Shown: piece by piece, positions 11,637-20,535 of the stretch | Position numbering within the stretch: position 1 is the stretch's first letter | How the letters are laid out: every line of letters begins with the position of its first letter | Source of the DNA: Xanthomonas bromi | Lineage (GTDB): Bacteria > Pseudomonadota > Gammaproteobacteria > Xanthomonadales > Xanthomonadaceae | DNA length: 64,000 bases | Reading direction: 5' to 3' | Assembly: GCF_900092025.1 (NCBI RefSeq) | Contig: NZ_FLTX01000011.1 | Coordinates: 92,756 to 156,755, forward strand | Notes under the pieces: model-generated | Databases searched by the model: none | Seen by the model: only the letters and a program-made list of their open reading frames with translations | Told to the model about the DNA's origin: nothing | Program-made: the position numbers and the translations under genes

Positions 11637-12619
11637 GATTGTTCCTGGATCAAAGAATGGACTTCATCGACGCTCGGCATGGCGGCGAACGCACCCTTGC
11701 GCGTCACCGCCAGCGCACCGACAGCGGCAGCAAAGCGAATCACCTCGTTGATTGCTGCCGGATCGCCGCATAGCTGCTCCAGCGAGGACGCGCGCGATGC
11801 CAGTTGATACAGCAAGCCACCGACGAACGCATCGCCAGCGGCGGTGCTGTCGCGTACCTGCACGCGGAATGCCGGCACCTGGCCGGAATCGGTGCGTGTC
11901 TGCCAATGCACCGGACCGCCACCATCGGTGACCAGCAACCAAGTGGCCTTGCCCTGCCACAGTTTGTGCGTCACCGCACTGGCATCGCTCTCGAGCGTCC
12001 CTGCCAGATACTCGAGCTCCTCGCGCGAGAGCTTGACCACATCGGCCAGCGCCAGCGCCTCCCACAGCAACGGCGCCGGGTCCACATCCTGCGGCCACAG
12101 CATCGGGCGCAGATTCAGATCCAGGCTGACGATGGCGCCATCGGCGCGGGCACGGCGCATGCCGTCAAGCGTGCACTGAGCAATCTCCGGCTCGGTCATG
12201 CTGTTGGAACATACATGCAGCACCGCGGCCTGCGTAAACCCGTCCGCAGCGAAGTGCTCGGGACGGAACAACAGATCCGCTGCCGGTGGGCGATAGAAAC
12301 TGAAACTGCGCTCGCCCGCTTCGTCCAGTGCGACGAAGGCCAGGGCAGTCTTGGCCTGATCGGTGCGCACGATGCCATCGGTCACCACGCCGGACTGCTG
12401 CAGGCTCTGCAGCAGGAAATCGCCGAACATGTCGCGCCCGAGCATGCCGACGAAATGCGCAGCGCCCCCCAGGCGCGCCACCGCAACGGCGACATTGGCC
12501 GGCGCACCGCCGGCGTATTGCGCGAAGGTGCACGCCTCGTCGGGGCTGGCTTGCGGCAGTGCCAGCATGTCGATCAGCGCTTCGCCGAAACACACCACCT
12601 GATGCTTGACCGCACTCAT
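11633..12619 (-). CDS. PfkB-family carbohydrate kinase (probable fructokinase)
   Basis: 328-aa ribokinase-like sugar kinase. The N-terminal motif VVCFGEALIDMLALP and AGGAPANVAVAVARLGG are typical of fructokinases. The C-terminal signature DSTAAGDAFVGGLLY contains the catalytic Asp and anion hole. Start ATG 12619 overlaps the symporter stop (ATGA); the ORF extends further but would intrude into the symporter gene. Predicted reaction: fructose + ATP to fructose 6-phosphate, downstream of the mannose isomerase. 2-keto-3-deoxygluconate kinase is the main alternative. Confidence 0.85.
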   Translation of the reverse strand: MSAVKHQVVCFGEALIDMLALPQASPDEACTFAQYAGGAPANVAVAVARLGGAAHFVGMLGRDMFGDFLLQSLQQSGVVTDGIVRTDQAKTALAFVALDEAGERSFSFYRPPAADLLFRPEHFAADGFTQAAVLHVCSNSMTEPEIAQCTLDGMRRARADGAIVSLDLNLRPMLWPQDVDPAPLLWEALALADVVKLSREELEYLAGTLESDASAVTHKLWQGKATWLLVTDGGGPVHWQTRTDSGQVPAFRVQVRDSTAAGDAFVGGLLYQLASRASSLEQLCGDPAAINEVIRFAAAVGALAVTRKGAFAAMPSVDEVHSLIQEQS

Positions 12620-13926
12620 GCGCGCACCTCCGCCAGTGCACCGCGCAACCGCGAGCCCCAGATACCGTAGAACACGATGTACAGGTAGCACAGCAGCGGC
12701 AGGACGAACGACCCATGCAGGCCGATGCTGTCGGCCAGCAATCCCTGCAGATACGGCACGATGGCGCCGCCCACAATGGCCATGATCAACAGGCTCGACG
12801 CGCGTCCGGTCAGCGGACCCAGCCGCTCGATGCCCAGGGTGAAGATGGTCGGGAACATGATCGAATTGAACAGACCGATCGCCACCAGCGCGTACACCGC
12901 CAGCATGCCGCCGCTGGCCATGGTCAGGCCCAGTAACAGCGCATTGATCGCAGCGAATACCGACAACAACACACGCGGCGACAATTTAGCCAGCAGCGCC
13001 GAGCCGATGAAGCGCCCGATCATCGCCAGCGTCCAGTACGCCGACACGTACGTGGTTGCCTCACGCTCGGTGAAACCACCGATTTGCGGCAACGAGAAGT
13101 AATTGACCATCAGGCTGCCGATCGCCACTTCTGCGCCGACATAGAAAAAGATCGCCAGCACACCGAAGCGCACGTGGGGGTGACGCAAGGCATCGAGCAA
13201 GGAGTGCTTGGTGTCGTCTTTCTGCGCGCTTGCATCGGTCAGTGCCGGCAAACGGAACAGAAACACGAAGATCGCCAGCAGGAACAGCACAATGCCCAGC
13301 CCGATGTACGGGCCTTGCACGGCCTGCGCTTCCTGTACGCGATAAGCCAGTTGCTCGGCTTCCGGCAAGGCTTTCAGCTGGTCGCCGCTCATCACCGTGT
13401 TGGACAGGATCAACCAGCCACCCAACAGTGGCGCGATCGCGGTGCCGAGCGAATTCAGCGCCTGCGCCAGGGTCAAGCGGCTGGAGGCGCTGCGCTCGGG
13501 GCCCAGCAAGGCGACGTAGGGATTCGCCGCTACCTGCAAGATGGTGATGCCGGTGGCCAGCACGAACAATGCACCGAGAAATGCGCCGTAGACGCGCAAT
13601 TCCGCTGCGGGCCAGAAGCCCAGCGCACCGACAGCCGCCACTGCCAGTCCAGCCACGATGCCCTGCTTGTAGCCCAACCGATTCACCAACCAACCGGCCG
13701 GCAGCGACATCAGAAAGTACGCACCGAAAAAGGTGAACTGCACCAGCATCGCCTGCGCGAAGTTGAGCTGGAACACCGCTTTCAGATGCGGAATCAGGAT
13801 GTCGTTGAGGCAGGTCAGAAAGCCCCACATGAAGAAAATCGTAGTGACCACCGACAACGCGACGCCGTTATTGACGGGCGCCTTGTTGCCGCTAGGCACG
13901 GAGGATTGCGTGGAAAGGGAAACCAT
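12616..13926 (-). CDS. FucP-type MFS sugar:proton symporter
   Basis: 436-aa inner-membrane transporter with about 12 hydrophobic segments. FucP/GluP-family marks include FFMWGFLTCLNDILIPHLK near residue 32 and FGAYFLMSLPAGWLVNRLGYKQGI, plus ILQVAANPYVALLGP. It would import the hexose (mannose, fructose or glucose) used by the next two genes. It lies 13 bp after the LacI regulator gene and overlaps the kinase by four bases, so all four genes look like one operon on the reverse strand. Confidence 0.87.
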   Translation of the reverse strand: MVSLSTQSSVPSGNKAPVNNGVALSVVTTIFFMWGFLTCLNDILIPHLKAVFQLNFAQAMLVQFTFFGAYFLMSLPAGWLVNRLGYKQGIVAGLAVAAVGALGFWPAAELRVYGAFLGALFVLATGITILQVAANPYVALLGPERSASSRLTLAQALNSLGTAIAPLLGGWLILSNTVMSGDQLKALPEAEQLAYRVQEAQAVQGPYIGLGIVLFLLAIFVFLFRLPALTDASAQKDDTKHSLLDALRHPHVRFGVLAIFFYVGAEVAIGSLMVNYFSLPQIGGFTEREATTYVSAYWTLAMIGRFIGSALLAKLSPRVLLSVFAAINALLLGLTMASGGMLAVYALVAIGLFNSIMFPTIFTLGIERLGPLTGRASSLLIMAIVGGAIVPYLQGLLADSIGLHGSFVLPLLCYLYIVFYGIWGSRLRGALAEVRA

Positions 13927-13939
13927 AGGAGTTGCCTGG

Positions 13940-15115
13940 TCAGCGGCCTGAGGCCTTGGTGGGGGAATGAACGGATGGACTGCTTGAGAGAGGCGATGAA
14001 CCTGGCACTGTCGGCGCGCAGGCGCTGCTCGCGCGAATGTTCAAAGCGACTGCGGCGGTCAACTGTTGCAAAGCCAGCTCGGGGCTGCCGATCCGCTGCA
14101 ACACCAACTGCGCGGCCTGTCTGCCGCGTGCACGCGGGTCTGCCGCCAGGGTGGTCAATGCAGGCATGAACAGCGCCGCTTCGGCGATGTCGTCGAAGCC
14201 GGTCACCGCAAAGTCGCGGCCCGGCACGATGCCGTGCTTGGCCAACGCCGCCATCAAGCCCAGCGCAACGCTGTCGTTGTAGCAGACCGCTGCGGTCGCA
14301 CGCTGTGCAGCACTGCTCAGCAGCCGCGCGCCACACAGTGCCGCGTCCTGCCGATTGGGGGCCGACTCGACGTACCGCGTTTCCAGGTCAGCCTCCTGCA
14401 TCGCGCACGCGTAGCCGGCGCGGCGCTGCCGGCAGGAACTGGATGCAGCATGCCCACCGAAAAACACGATGCGCCGATGACCTTGCGCGATCAGATGCGT
14501 GCAGGCCAGAAACGCGCCCTGCGCGTTGTCCAACGCCAGCAGATCCCACTGCGTGCCTTCCACTTCGCGGTTGAACAGCACCACGTTGCGTTGGCGGCCG
14601 AGCACCTGGGTCAGCGCCTGCGCCTGGCTGCCTTCGGCCGGCGACAGGATGATTCCTGCCGGCGTGTGCTCCATCAACGAGGTCAGCACTGCCTGCTGAC
14701 GCTGCGTCGATTCGCCGGTGCTACCGAGCAAGGTCACATAGCCTGCCGCGCCCAATGCCTCGTCGACACCAGCGGCGAATTCGGCAAAAAACGGGTTGGA
14801 TAAATCGTTGATGACCAACGCAATGCTGGATGAAGTGCGTTGGCGCAAATTCGCCGCCGCTCGGTTGTAGACATAATTCTGCCGATCCAGTTCGGCCTCC
14901 ACGCGCGCGCGCGTCCTCGCATGCACCAGCGGGCTACCGCGCAACACGAGCGACACCGTCGCCCGCGACACACCGATGGCGCCGGCGATATCGCGCAAGG
15001 TCACTGCGCCGCGCCGCGCACGTAGCGCGGCGCCATCCGCGGTGAGCTCGGATGTCGGCTTGGCTGGCGTCACGTGGCAAGCCTTGTGGTGGATGGCAGA
15101 CGCATGCTTTGGCAT
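13940..15115 (-). CDS. LacI-family transcriptional regulator of the sugar operon
   Basis: 391-aa repressor. The helix-turn-helix VTLRDIAGAIGVSRATVSLVLRG is at residues ~38-60 and the hinge is RQRTSSSIALVIND. The periplasmic-binding-protein-like sensor follows (DLSNPFFAEFAAGVDEAL, AGIILSPAEG, ITGFDDIAEA-type end). Residues 1-37 and the ~25-residue Ser/Pro tail are not conserved in the family. I chose ATG 15115; a GTG at 15073 is an alternative. A TTG start at 15133 would lie inside the palindrome and is unlikely. The adjacent 18-bp palindrome is the probable autoregulated operator. RegPrecise-style ManR (mannose) is my best guess for the regulon. Confidence 0.85.
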   Translation of the reverse strand: MPKHASAIHHKACHVTPAKPTSELTADGAALRARRGAVTLRDIAGAIGVSRATVSLVLRGSPLVHARTRARVEAELDRQNYVYNRAAANLRQRTSSSIALVINDLSNPFFAEFAAGVDEALGAAGYVTLLGSTGESTQRQQAVLTSLMEHTPAGIILSPAEGSQAQALTQVLGRQRNVVLFNREVEGTQWDLLALDNAQGAFLACTHLIAQGHRRIVFFGGHAASSSCRQRRAGYACAMQEADLETRYVESAPNRQDAALCGARLLSSAAQRATAAVCYNDSVALGLMAALAKHGIVPGRDFAVTGFDDIAEAALFMPALTTLAADPRARGRQAAQLVLQRIGSPELALQQLTAAVALNIRASSACAPTVPGSSPLSSSPSVHSPTKASGR

Positions 15116-15117
15116 CA

Positions 15118-15135
15118 AATTGGATCGATCCAATT
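15118..15135. promoter_or_regulatory. Perfect 18-bp palindrome, probable LacI-family operator
   Basis: AATTGGATCGATCCAATT has a central CG as in LacI-family sites and ends two bases before the regulator ATG at 15115. A single site here could control regulator, symporter, kinase and epimerase together. Function is inferred from symmetry and position. Confidence 0.75.
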
Positions 15136-15253
15136 AGGCCTTTTCCGTGCAGCCATTGCATGCGGCAGTGCAACAAAGACACGCACGCAAGTGGGCAGAG
15201 ATTCAGAGCAAGCGCCGAGTGGCCGCCGATCAAGCTGCCGCAGCTTCGCGGAC

Positions 15254-16081
15254 TCATTCGAACGCGATCGACAGCCCGATTCCGCCCTGCCAATCCGGGC
15301 TTTCCGAGGTGAGGCCACGTAACACCGACACGTCCAGCTGCATTGCATGCGGCAGCTGCCAGGCGCCACCGGCACCGGCGACGCGCGAATGCTCGCTTCC
15401 CGTGTCGAAACCCGCTTCCACATAGCTACTGAAATGTTCGCCCGAGAAGAACGTGTAATTGGGCGAAAACGTCCACGTATGCCCATCATCGTCGCGCGCG
15501 TAGTTGACGTACAACGCCATGGCGCGTTGCTGCGCCAGATCCCAGGATGCCGTCACACCGAGTTCGCGCGCATAGCCGTCACTGAATGCCGGGCGGCCGG
15601 TCGGCACGTGATAGGCACCCAGCGCGGCCCAATGGAAACTGTCCGAGCGCGAGGGCAAGGCCAGCTTTAACCCGACAGTGCTGTCGCCACCGCCGCGAAC
15701 CCGCGCACCACCGCCATGTTGCCAGTTGTAGCTGTCGCTCCCAAGCTGAAGCTCGACGTTCTGGAACAGCCCCAGGCGCAGCAACGTATCGGCCGTGTAC
15801 TGGGTGATGCGCTGCCCGTCGCTGCGATCGGTACTCGCATCCGGCAAGCCCTGTTCCCAGGCGAACGCACCTGGTTGCAACACCTCCGCGGCGAACGGAA
15901 TGCCCGGGCGGTCGAATGCCGGTGGATCGTCCGCCTGTGCAGCGACTTGGCCGCTGGCCACGCACAGCGCGAGCGATACCGCGACCGTCCGGCAGGTCGC
16001 AAGCGCAGGCGCAGCACCAAGCCCACGCGATTCGACGGCCGCCCCGGCTTGGGGTTTCAAGGATTTCGACGATATGGACAT
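15254..16081 (-). CDS. Predicted outer-membrane transporter-like protein (MetA phenol-pathway type)
   Basis: About 275 aa from ATG 16081. A signal peptide ends near VASGQVAAQA. The rest alternates short beta-strand-like segments (NVELQLGSDSYNW, STVGLKLALP, SFHWAALGAYHVPTG, ALYVNYARDDDGHTWTFSPNYTFFSGEHFSSYVEAGFDTG) and ends in Phe-Glu, as expected of a small outer-membrane beta-barrel. It resembles the family annotated as putative MetA-pathway-of-phenol-degradation transporters. The start is uncertain: the open frame continues 53 codons upstream (16240), and no good ribosome site is seen. No functional link to its neighbours is evident. Confidence 0.65.
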   Translation of the reverse strand: MSISSKSLKPQAGAAVESRGLGAAPALATCRTVAVSLALCVASGQVAAQADDPPAFDRPGIPFAAEVLQPGAFAWEQGLPDASTDRSDGQRITQYTADTLLRLGLFQNVELQLGSDSYNWQHGGGARVRGGGDSTVGLKLALPSRSDSFHWAALGAYHVPTGRPAFSDGYARELGVTASWDLAQQRAMALYVNYARDDDGHTWTFSPNYTFFSGEHFSSYVEAGFDTGSEHSRVAGAGGAWQLPHAMQLDVSVLRGLTSESPDWQGGIGLSIAFE

Positions 16082-16370
16082 AGGCAGCACCATTGCAGGA
16101 CGGGGCGAGCAAGCAGAGGACGATGGCACGGCAAGACAAGCCCGCCTGCCTCGATCAGTAAGGGCGCGCATGGTGCCGCGCCAGCCGTGACCGGCTTGTA
16201 TAGCGGCGCTATGCGTCCTGTCTTCCGCGCTGGCGGTCATGGCGCGCTTGATGGCGCTGCATGAAAAAAACCATCATCAAAAAGCGGTAGGCGTTGTGCA
16301 TCCGACACTTCGATGCCCGCTATCTGGATGACGCTGCTGCCGCACCTGTCCTGAGCTTGTGGAAAACACA
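16082..16370. other. Intergenic region between OM protein gene and DUF2058 operon
   Basis: About 290 bp. The upstream extension of the OM-protein ORF runs through part of it but looks non-coding. It may hold that gene's promoter; I see no clear hexamers. Confidence 0.4.
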
Positions 16371-16399
16371 AAGAAAAATGGGCGCCCATCGGCGCCCAT
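16371..16399 (-). terminator. Intrinsic terminator of the ppiase-ugd-slyX-DUF2058 operon
   Basis: A 9-bp stem ATGGGCGCC / GGCGCCCAT with a 4-nt loop. Read on the reverse strand it is followed by TTTTTCTTTG. It lies 28 bp beyond the DUF2058 stop. Confidence 0.8.
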
Positions 16400-16426
16400 C
16401 CACAACACACACCAGGCAGCGCAGCC

Positions 16427-17161
16427 TTACCACACCAAGTCGTCGGGCACCTGATATTTTGGGTCCGCGTACGGGTCATCGCCGGCCGGCGCATTGGGAT
16501 CCACCTTCAATGCGACCGAGGGAGCGAACACCGCTTCGGCTTCGGCCAGCACTTCGGCGGTCACCAGCACGTAGCGCCCGTTGAGTTGCAGCACACCCAG
16601 CTCGCCGGCGTTGAGCGCCTTGAGCTGATCGGCGGTAACGTAGATCCGCTTGATCTTGCCGCCATAAGGGAAGTGCCGGGCGATGTCGGCATCGGCCTGG
16701 TTCAGACCCCTGTCCTTGAGCAGCTCTTCGAGCTTGGCCTTGGCTTCGCGACGCAGGCGTGCTTCTTCCTGCTTCAGTCGCTCGGCTTCGATGCGCTCGT
16801 CCTTCTCGCGCTGCGCGCGGATCGCATAGGCCTTGGCCAGATCGATATCTTCGCGCGTGCGTGCCGGCCTGGGGCCACGGCGGTCTGCAGCGGAATGCTG
16901 CGGACGCGGCGCTGCACCCGGTTTGCCGTCATGACGACGCCCGGGCCTGCCATTGGGTTTGCGCTCGCCATTGCCGTCGGTCGCCGCAGCGGCATGCGGC
17001 CGCTGCGGTCCCCTGCCCTGGCCCGGCCTGTTGCTCCCGGGGTCTGACTTGCCACCATTGCCATGCGCGCGCGCGGCAGGCCGTGCGTCGGGTTTGCGTT
17101 CGGGCTTGGGCGCGGACTTGAAGCCCAACCCAAGCAACTGGTCACGTAAGGTATCGCTCAT
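16427..17161 (-). CDS. DUF2058 protein (YaiL-like), unknown function
   Basis: 244 aa. The N-terminus MSDTLRDQLLGLGF is the family hallmark. Residues ~20-110 are a low-complexity basic linker rich in Pro, Arg, Gly and Asn. A charged helix follows (ELAKAYAIRAQREKDER-like, REAKAKLEELLKDRG). The C-terminal conserved part contains FPYGGKIKRIYVT and LNGRYVLVTAEVL. Family members are described as nucleoprotein- or polysome-associated, without a proven role. ATG 17161 is chosen because it starts at the conserved motif. The gene lies 18 bp after slyX. Confidence 0.85.
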   Translation of the reverse strand: MSDTLRDQLLGLGFKSAPKPERKPDARPAARAHGNGGKSDPGSNRPGQGRGPQRPHAAAATDGNGERKPNGRPGRRHDGKPGAAPRPQHSAADRRGPRPARTREDIDLAKAYAIRAQREKDERIEAERLKQEEARLRREAKAKLEELLKDRGLNQADADIARHFPYGGKIKRIYVTADQLKALNAGELGVLQLNGRYVLVTAEVLAEAEAVFAPSVALKVDPNAPAGDDPYADPKYQVPDDLVW

Positions 17162-17179
17162 GGCGGTGGCAATCTGCAA

Positions 17180-17416
17180 TCAATAGTGCGGAGGCGGCGG
17201 TTCATCGGCCGCATCGGCAAACAACGTGGAGCGCACCTTGCCCAGATCCTCGAGCAGGTGGCGGATCAGTTCGGCATTGCGGGCGCCCGTCAAACGGGCG
17301 TCCGCAAGTGCTTCACTCAGTTCGTTGAGCGCCTGCTCCTGAAAGGAGAGGCGCGTTTCCAGTTCCACCAACCGCGCTTCCAATGCCTGGTCGCGCGGCG
17401 AGAGTTGCTCATGCAT
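17180..17416 (-). CDS. slyX: SlyX family protein
   Basis: 78-aa mostly coiled-coil protein (heptads across [22 protein letters not shown]) ending in PPPPHY, the family's invariant C-terminal PPHY. Function is unknown; in enterobacteria slyX lies near slyD, an FKBP isomerase, and here an FKBP gene is also close (18783). It overlaps the end of ugd by 8 bp. Confidence 0.88.
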   Translation of the reverse strand: MHEQLSPRDQALEARLVELETRLSFQEQALNELSEALADARLTGARNAELIRHLLEDLGKVRSTLFADAADEPPPPHY

Positions 17417-18758
17417 GCAACGAACGGCCTCGTCCGATGGCGTAGTAGGCCAGACCGGCGGCTTCGATTTCCTCCGGCTCGTACAGATTGCGGCCGTCGA
17501 ACACGACGTCGTCCTTCAGCGCCTGCTTGATCTTGCCGAAGTCCGGACTGCGGAACTGCTTCCACTCGGTGACCACGACCAGCGCGTCGGCGCCGTTCAG
17601 TGCGGAAAAGGCGTCGTCGCAGAAGATCAGATCGTCGCGCTCGCCGAAGATGCGCTTGGCTTCATGGGTCGCTTCCGGGTCGTAGGCGCGCACGCTAGCA
17701 CCGGCTTCCCACAACTGTTCCATCAGACGACGGCTGGACGCGGCACGCATGTCGTCGGTATTGGGCTTGAACGCCAGGCCCCATACCGCGAAGGTCTTGC
17801 CAGCGACACTGCCGGTGCCTTCGGTGCCGTAATGACGCTGCACCAGCTCGAACAAATGGCCCTTCTGCGCGTTGTTGACGCTTTCCACCGCGTTGAGCAG
17901 GGTCGGCTGCATGCCGTACTGCTCGGCCGTCTTGGCCAGTGCCTGCACATCCTTCGGGAAGCACGAGCCGCCGTAACCGGCGCCGGGATAGATGAAGTGC
18001 CAGCCGATCCGCGGATCCGAGCCGATACCGTTACGCACGTGCTCGACGTCCGCACCGACCCGCTCGGCAATATTGGCGATCTCGTTCATGAAACTGATCT
18101 TGGTCGCCAGCATCGCATTGGCCGCGTACTTGGTCAGTTCGGCCGAACGCACGTCCATTTCCACGATGCGATCGCGGTTGCGGTTGAACGGTGCGTACAG
18201 ACGACGCATGCGCGCGATGGCGGCCGGCTTCTTGGCACCGATCACGATCCGGTCCGGACGCATGCAATCGGCCACCGCATCGCCCTCCTTGAGGAACTCA
18301 GGATTGGAAACGACGTCGAACTCATGGTCCACGCCGCGCGCGTCCAGCTCTTCCTGGATCGCCACGCGCACCTTGTCGGCGGTGCCGACCGGCACGGTGG
18401 ACTTGTTGACCACAACCGCGGGCCCATCGATATGGCGGCCGACCGTACGCGCAACTGCCAGCACATACTGCAGGTCGGCGCTACCGTCTTCATCCGGCGG
18501 CGTGCCCACGGCGATGAAGGTGATTTCGCCGTGCGCGATCGCCTCGGCAGCGTCGGTGGTGAAGCGCAACCGGCCAGAGGCGTGGTTGGCTTTCACCATC
18601 GGCTCCAGGCCGGGTTCATAGATGGGAATCACCCCACGATTGAGACCATCAACTTTTGCCTGATCGATATCTACACAGATAACGTGATGACCGACTTCGG
18701 CCAGACAGGTTCCGGTGACAAGACCAACATAACCGGTACCAAAGATCGCAACTCGCAT
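17409..18758 (-). CDS. ugd: UDP-glucose 6-dehydrogenase
   Basis: 449-aa cytosolic enzyme oxidising UDP-glucose to UDP-glucuronate with two NAD+; in xanthomonads UDP-glucuronate feeds xanthan synthesis. The N-terminal Rossmann motif is [18 protein letters not shown]. The catalytic Cys266 is in [21 protein letters not shown] and the C-terminal [11 protein letters not shown] are present. Length is normal for bacterial Ugd. It lies 24 bp after the FKBP gene and overlaps slyX, so the four genes are probably cotranscribed. Confidence 0.95.
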   Translation of the reverse strand: MRVAIFGTGYVGLVTGTCLAEVGHHVICVDIDQAKVDGLNRGVIPIYEPGLEPMVKANHASGRLRFTTDAAEAIAHGEITFIAVGTPPDEDGSADLQYVLAVARTVGRHIDGPAVVVNKSTVPVGTADKVRVAIQEELDARGVDHEFDVVSNPEFLKEGDAVADCMRPDRIVIGAKKPAAIARMRRLYAPFNRNRDRIVEMDVRSAELTKYAANAMLATKISFMNEIANIAERVGADVEHVRNGIGSDPRIGWHFIYPGAGYGGSCFPKDVQALAKTAEQYGMQPTLLNAVESVNNAQKGHLFELVQRHYGTEGTGSVAGKTFAVWGLAFKPNTDDMRAASSRRLMEQLWEAGASVRAYDPEATHEAKRIFGERDDLIFCDDAFSALNGADALVVVTEWKQFRSPDFGKIKQALKDDVVFDGRNLYEPEEIEAAGLAYYAIGRGRSLHA

Positions 18759-18782
18759 GGGTGGGGGTACTCCTGTGGGGGA

Positions 18783-19754
18783 TCAGGGAAGGATACCCAT
18801 CAGTTCGACATCGAACGTCAACGTTGCGTCTGGTCCGATCGGCCCCCCCTGCGTGCCGTTCGGGCCATAGGCCAAGTTGGATGGAATCCAGAAACGATAT
18901 TTCGAACCGACCGGCATCAAGGCGACGCCCTCGGTCCAACCGGGAATGACTTGATCCAGACCAAACTCGGCCGGTTGGCCGCGCTGGTAGGAACTGTCGA
19001 AGACCTGCCCGTTGAGCAGCTTGCCTTCGTAGTTCACACGCACCTTGTTGGTCCGCATCGGACGCTCGCCGCTACCCTGGCGCAACACCATGTACTGCAG
19101 GCCGGACGCGGTGGTGATCACGCCTTTTTCGGTTTTGTTCTTGGCCAGGAAGGCATTGCCTTCTTCGCGGTTCTTGGCACCGGCGGCGCCCTGCTTGGCA
19201 GAGGCGAACGCCTGCATGGTCGCGGCGGCTTCCTGCTGGGTCAGACGCGTGGTGCCCTTGGCGAACACGGTACGCACCGCCTCCATCAGGATCGACAGGT
19301 CGATTTCGTCCTTGATGCCGGCCAGCGACGGACCAACCGCGCGATCGCCGAGCATCAGGCCGACATTTTCCTTGGACGGTGCGGCTGGCGCGGCGCCCGG
19401 CGCCATGCCCGGCACCTTCTGGCCATTACGGGCAGCGAGCGCGGTGCGCAATGCGGTATCGGTGGCCTGGGTCTGCTCGTCCGACAACAGCGGCTTGCCA
19501 CCCTTGAATGCATTTTCGATGGCGCGTTGCATCGCGTTCGCATCGATGTCCTGAGCGATCGGCTCGAACGAACGTGCCACGTCCATACCGATGGCGTAGC
19601 TGACATTGTCGCGCGTGCTCTTCTCAGACGATGCATTCAAAGCTGGCTTCTCCTTGGTGGCCGCTGTGGCCGGTTGCTGCGACATCGCCGGCATCGATGC
19701 CGACATTGCCACCATCAGTAACGACGCCGCCGCGCCGCGCTTTCCCATCTTCAT
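18783..19754 (-). CDS. Periplasmic FKBP-type peptidyl-prolyl isomerase with duplicated N-domain
   Basis: 323-aa Mip/FkpA-like chaperone. ATG 19754 is preceded by GGGAAG and starts a signal peptide (KRGAAASLLMVAMSASMPAMSQ). Residues ~50-110 (DNVSYAIGMDVARSF ... GGKPLLSDEQ) and ~130-190 (ENVGLMLGDRAVGPSL ... KGTTRLTQQE) are both FKBP_N-type dimerisation segments. Known Mip proteins have one, so this looks like a tandem duplication, separated by a Pro/Ala linker. The catalytic FKBP domain (about 215-323) has KVRVNYEGKLLNGQVFDSSY, GWTEGVALMPVGSKYRFWIP and LAYGPNG. Mip-like isomerases contribute to virulence in Xanthomonas; that role is not proven for this copy. Confidence 0.88.
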   Translation of the reverse strand: MKMGKRGAAASLLMVAMSASMPAMSQQPATAATKEKPALNASSEKSTRDNVSYAIGMDVARSFEPIAQDIDANAMQRAIENAFKGGKPLLSDEQTQATDTALRTALAARNGQKVPGMAPGAAPAAPSKENVGLMLGDRAVGPSLAGIKDEIDLSILMEAVRTVFAKGTTRLTQQEAAATMQAFASAKQGAAGAKNREEGNAFLAKNKTEKGVITTASGLQYMVLRQGSGERPMRTNKVRVNYEGKLLNGQVFDSSYQRGQPAEFGLDQVIPGWTEGVALMPVGSKYRFWIPSNLAYGPNGTQGGPIGPDATLTFDVELMGILP

Positions 19755-19844
19755 TCGATGCACTTCCCAAAAGTGAAAAGACACGCCACCGATGGCGCTG
19801 AATGCGCATTGTCGCATGTGCGCGCGGCGATGCGAGCGCTGCGC

Positions 19845-20402
19845 TTAGCGCGAAGGCGCCTTGAGTTCGCGTTCGATTGCTGCCAGCACGCTCGGATCGT
19901 CCGGCTTGATCTTGCTGGGGAACTGCGCAACCACGCGACCATCGCGACTGATCAGGTACTTGTGGAAATTCCAGCCCGGCGCCACGCCGGTGGCCTGGGT
20001 CAAGCGCTGATACAGCGGCGTTGCCTCGGCACCCAGCACATGCACCTTCTCAAACATCGGGAACTTGACGCCATAAGTCAGCGTGCAGAATTCCTGGATC
20101 TGCTTCTCAGATCCGGGTTCCTGCCCCTGGAAATCGTTGGACGGGAAACCGAGCACCGTGAAGCCGCGGCTGCCGAAGCGCTGGTTGAGCGCTTCCAGCC
20201 CTTCGTACTGGGGCGTAAAGCCGCACTTGCTGGCGGTGTTGACCACCATCACCACCTTGCCGCCGTAGGTACGATTCAGGTTGATGGGCGCCTTGCCGGC
20301 GAGCGGCCGATAGTCCACATCCAGCACCGGCGCACCGGCAGCGAGCGCCAATGTTGCAAAAAATCCAGTGAATACAATAACTAACAGACGATTGAGCAAC
20401 AT
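19845..20402 (-). CDS. Glutathione peroxidase family protein, exported
   Basis: 185-aa thiol peroxidase of the GPx fold. Cys60 in VNTASKCGFTPQYEGLE replaces selenocysteine. The Gln of FPSNDFQGQEPG and the Trp-Asn of WNFHKYLI complete the catalytic set. The N-terminus (LLNRLLVIVFTGFFATLALAAG) is a signal peptide, so it acts in the periplasm. A second Cys (FCTLTYG) could be the resolving residue in a thioredoxin-dependent cycle. ATG 20402 is preceded by GAAGGG; TTG 20408 is less likely. It is divergent from the YtrA operon. Confidence 0.9.
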   Translation of the reverse strand: MLLNRLLVIVFTGFFATLALAAGAPVLDVDYRPLAGKAPINLNRTYGGKVVMVVNTASKCGFTPQYEGLEALNQRFGSRGFTVLGFPSNDFQGQEPGSEKQIQEFCTLTYGVKFPMFEKVHVLGAEATPLYQRLTQATGVAPGWNFHKYLISRDGRVVAQFPSKIKPDDPSVLAAIERELKAPSR

Positions 20403-20471
20403 GAGCAATGCCCTTCGATAGTTGAGGCGGCGCCCCGGTGAGGGGTGCCATCAGTTGGGGACGACAAACAG

Positions 20472-20512
20472 TTGACTGCCCGCGTGTCGGTGTTATAGTT
20501 GAATACAACACC
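20472..20512 (+). promoter_or_regulatory. YtrA operon promoter and GGTG-N16-CACC operator
   Basis: -35 TTGACT (20472-20477), 16-bp spacer, -10 TATAGT (20494-20499). The sequence GGTG-N16-CACC spans 20489-20512 and overlaps the -10. The wider site is a partial palindrome (GTGTT...AACAC). From memory, GGTG-N16-CACC is the motif reported for X. citri YtrA; autorepression is therefore likely. The first gene starts 24 bp downstream. Confidence 0.8.
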
Positions 20513-20535
20513 AGTCATCCAACGCAGGGGAAAGC

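Noticed and set aside
17415..19721. 768-codon open frame on the + strand
   Set aside because: Antisense to ugd and the FKBP gene, both with clear catalytic motifs.
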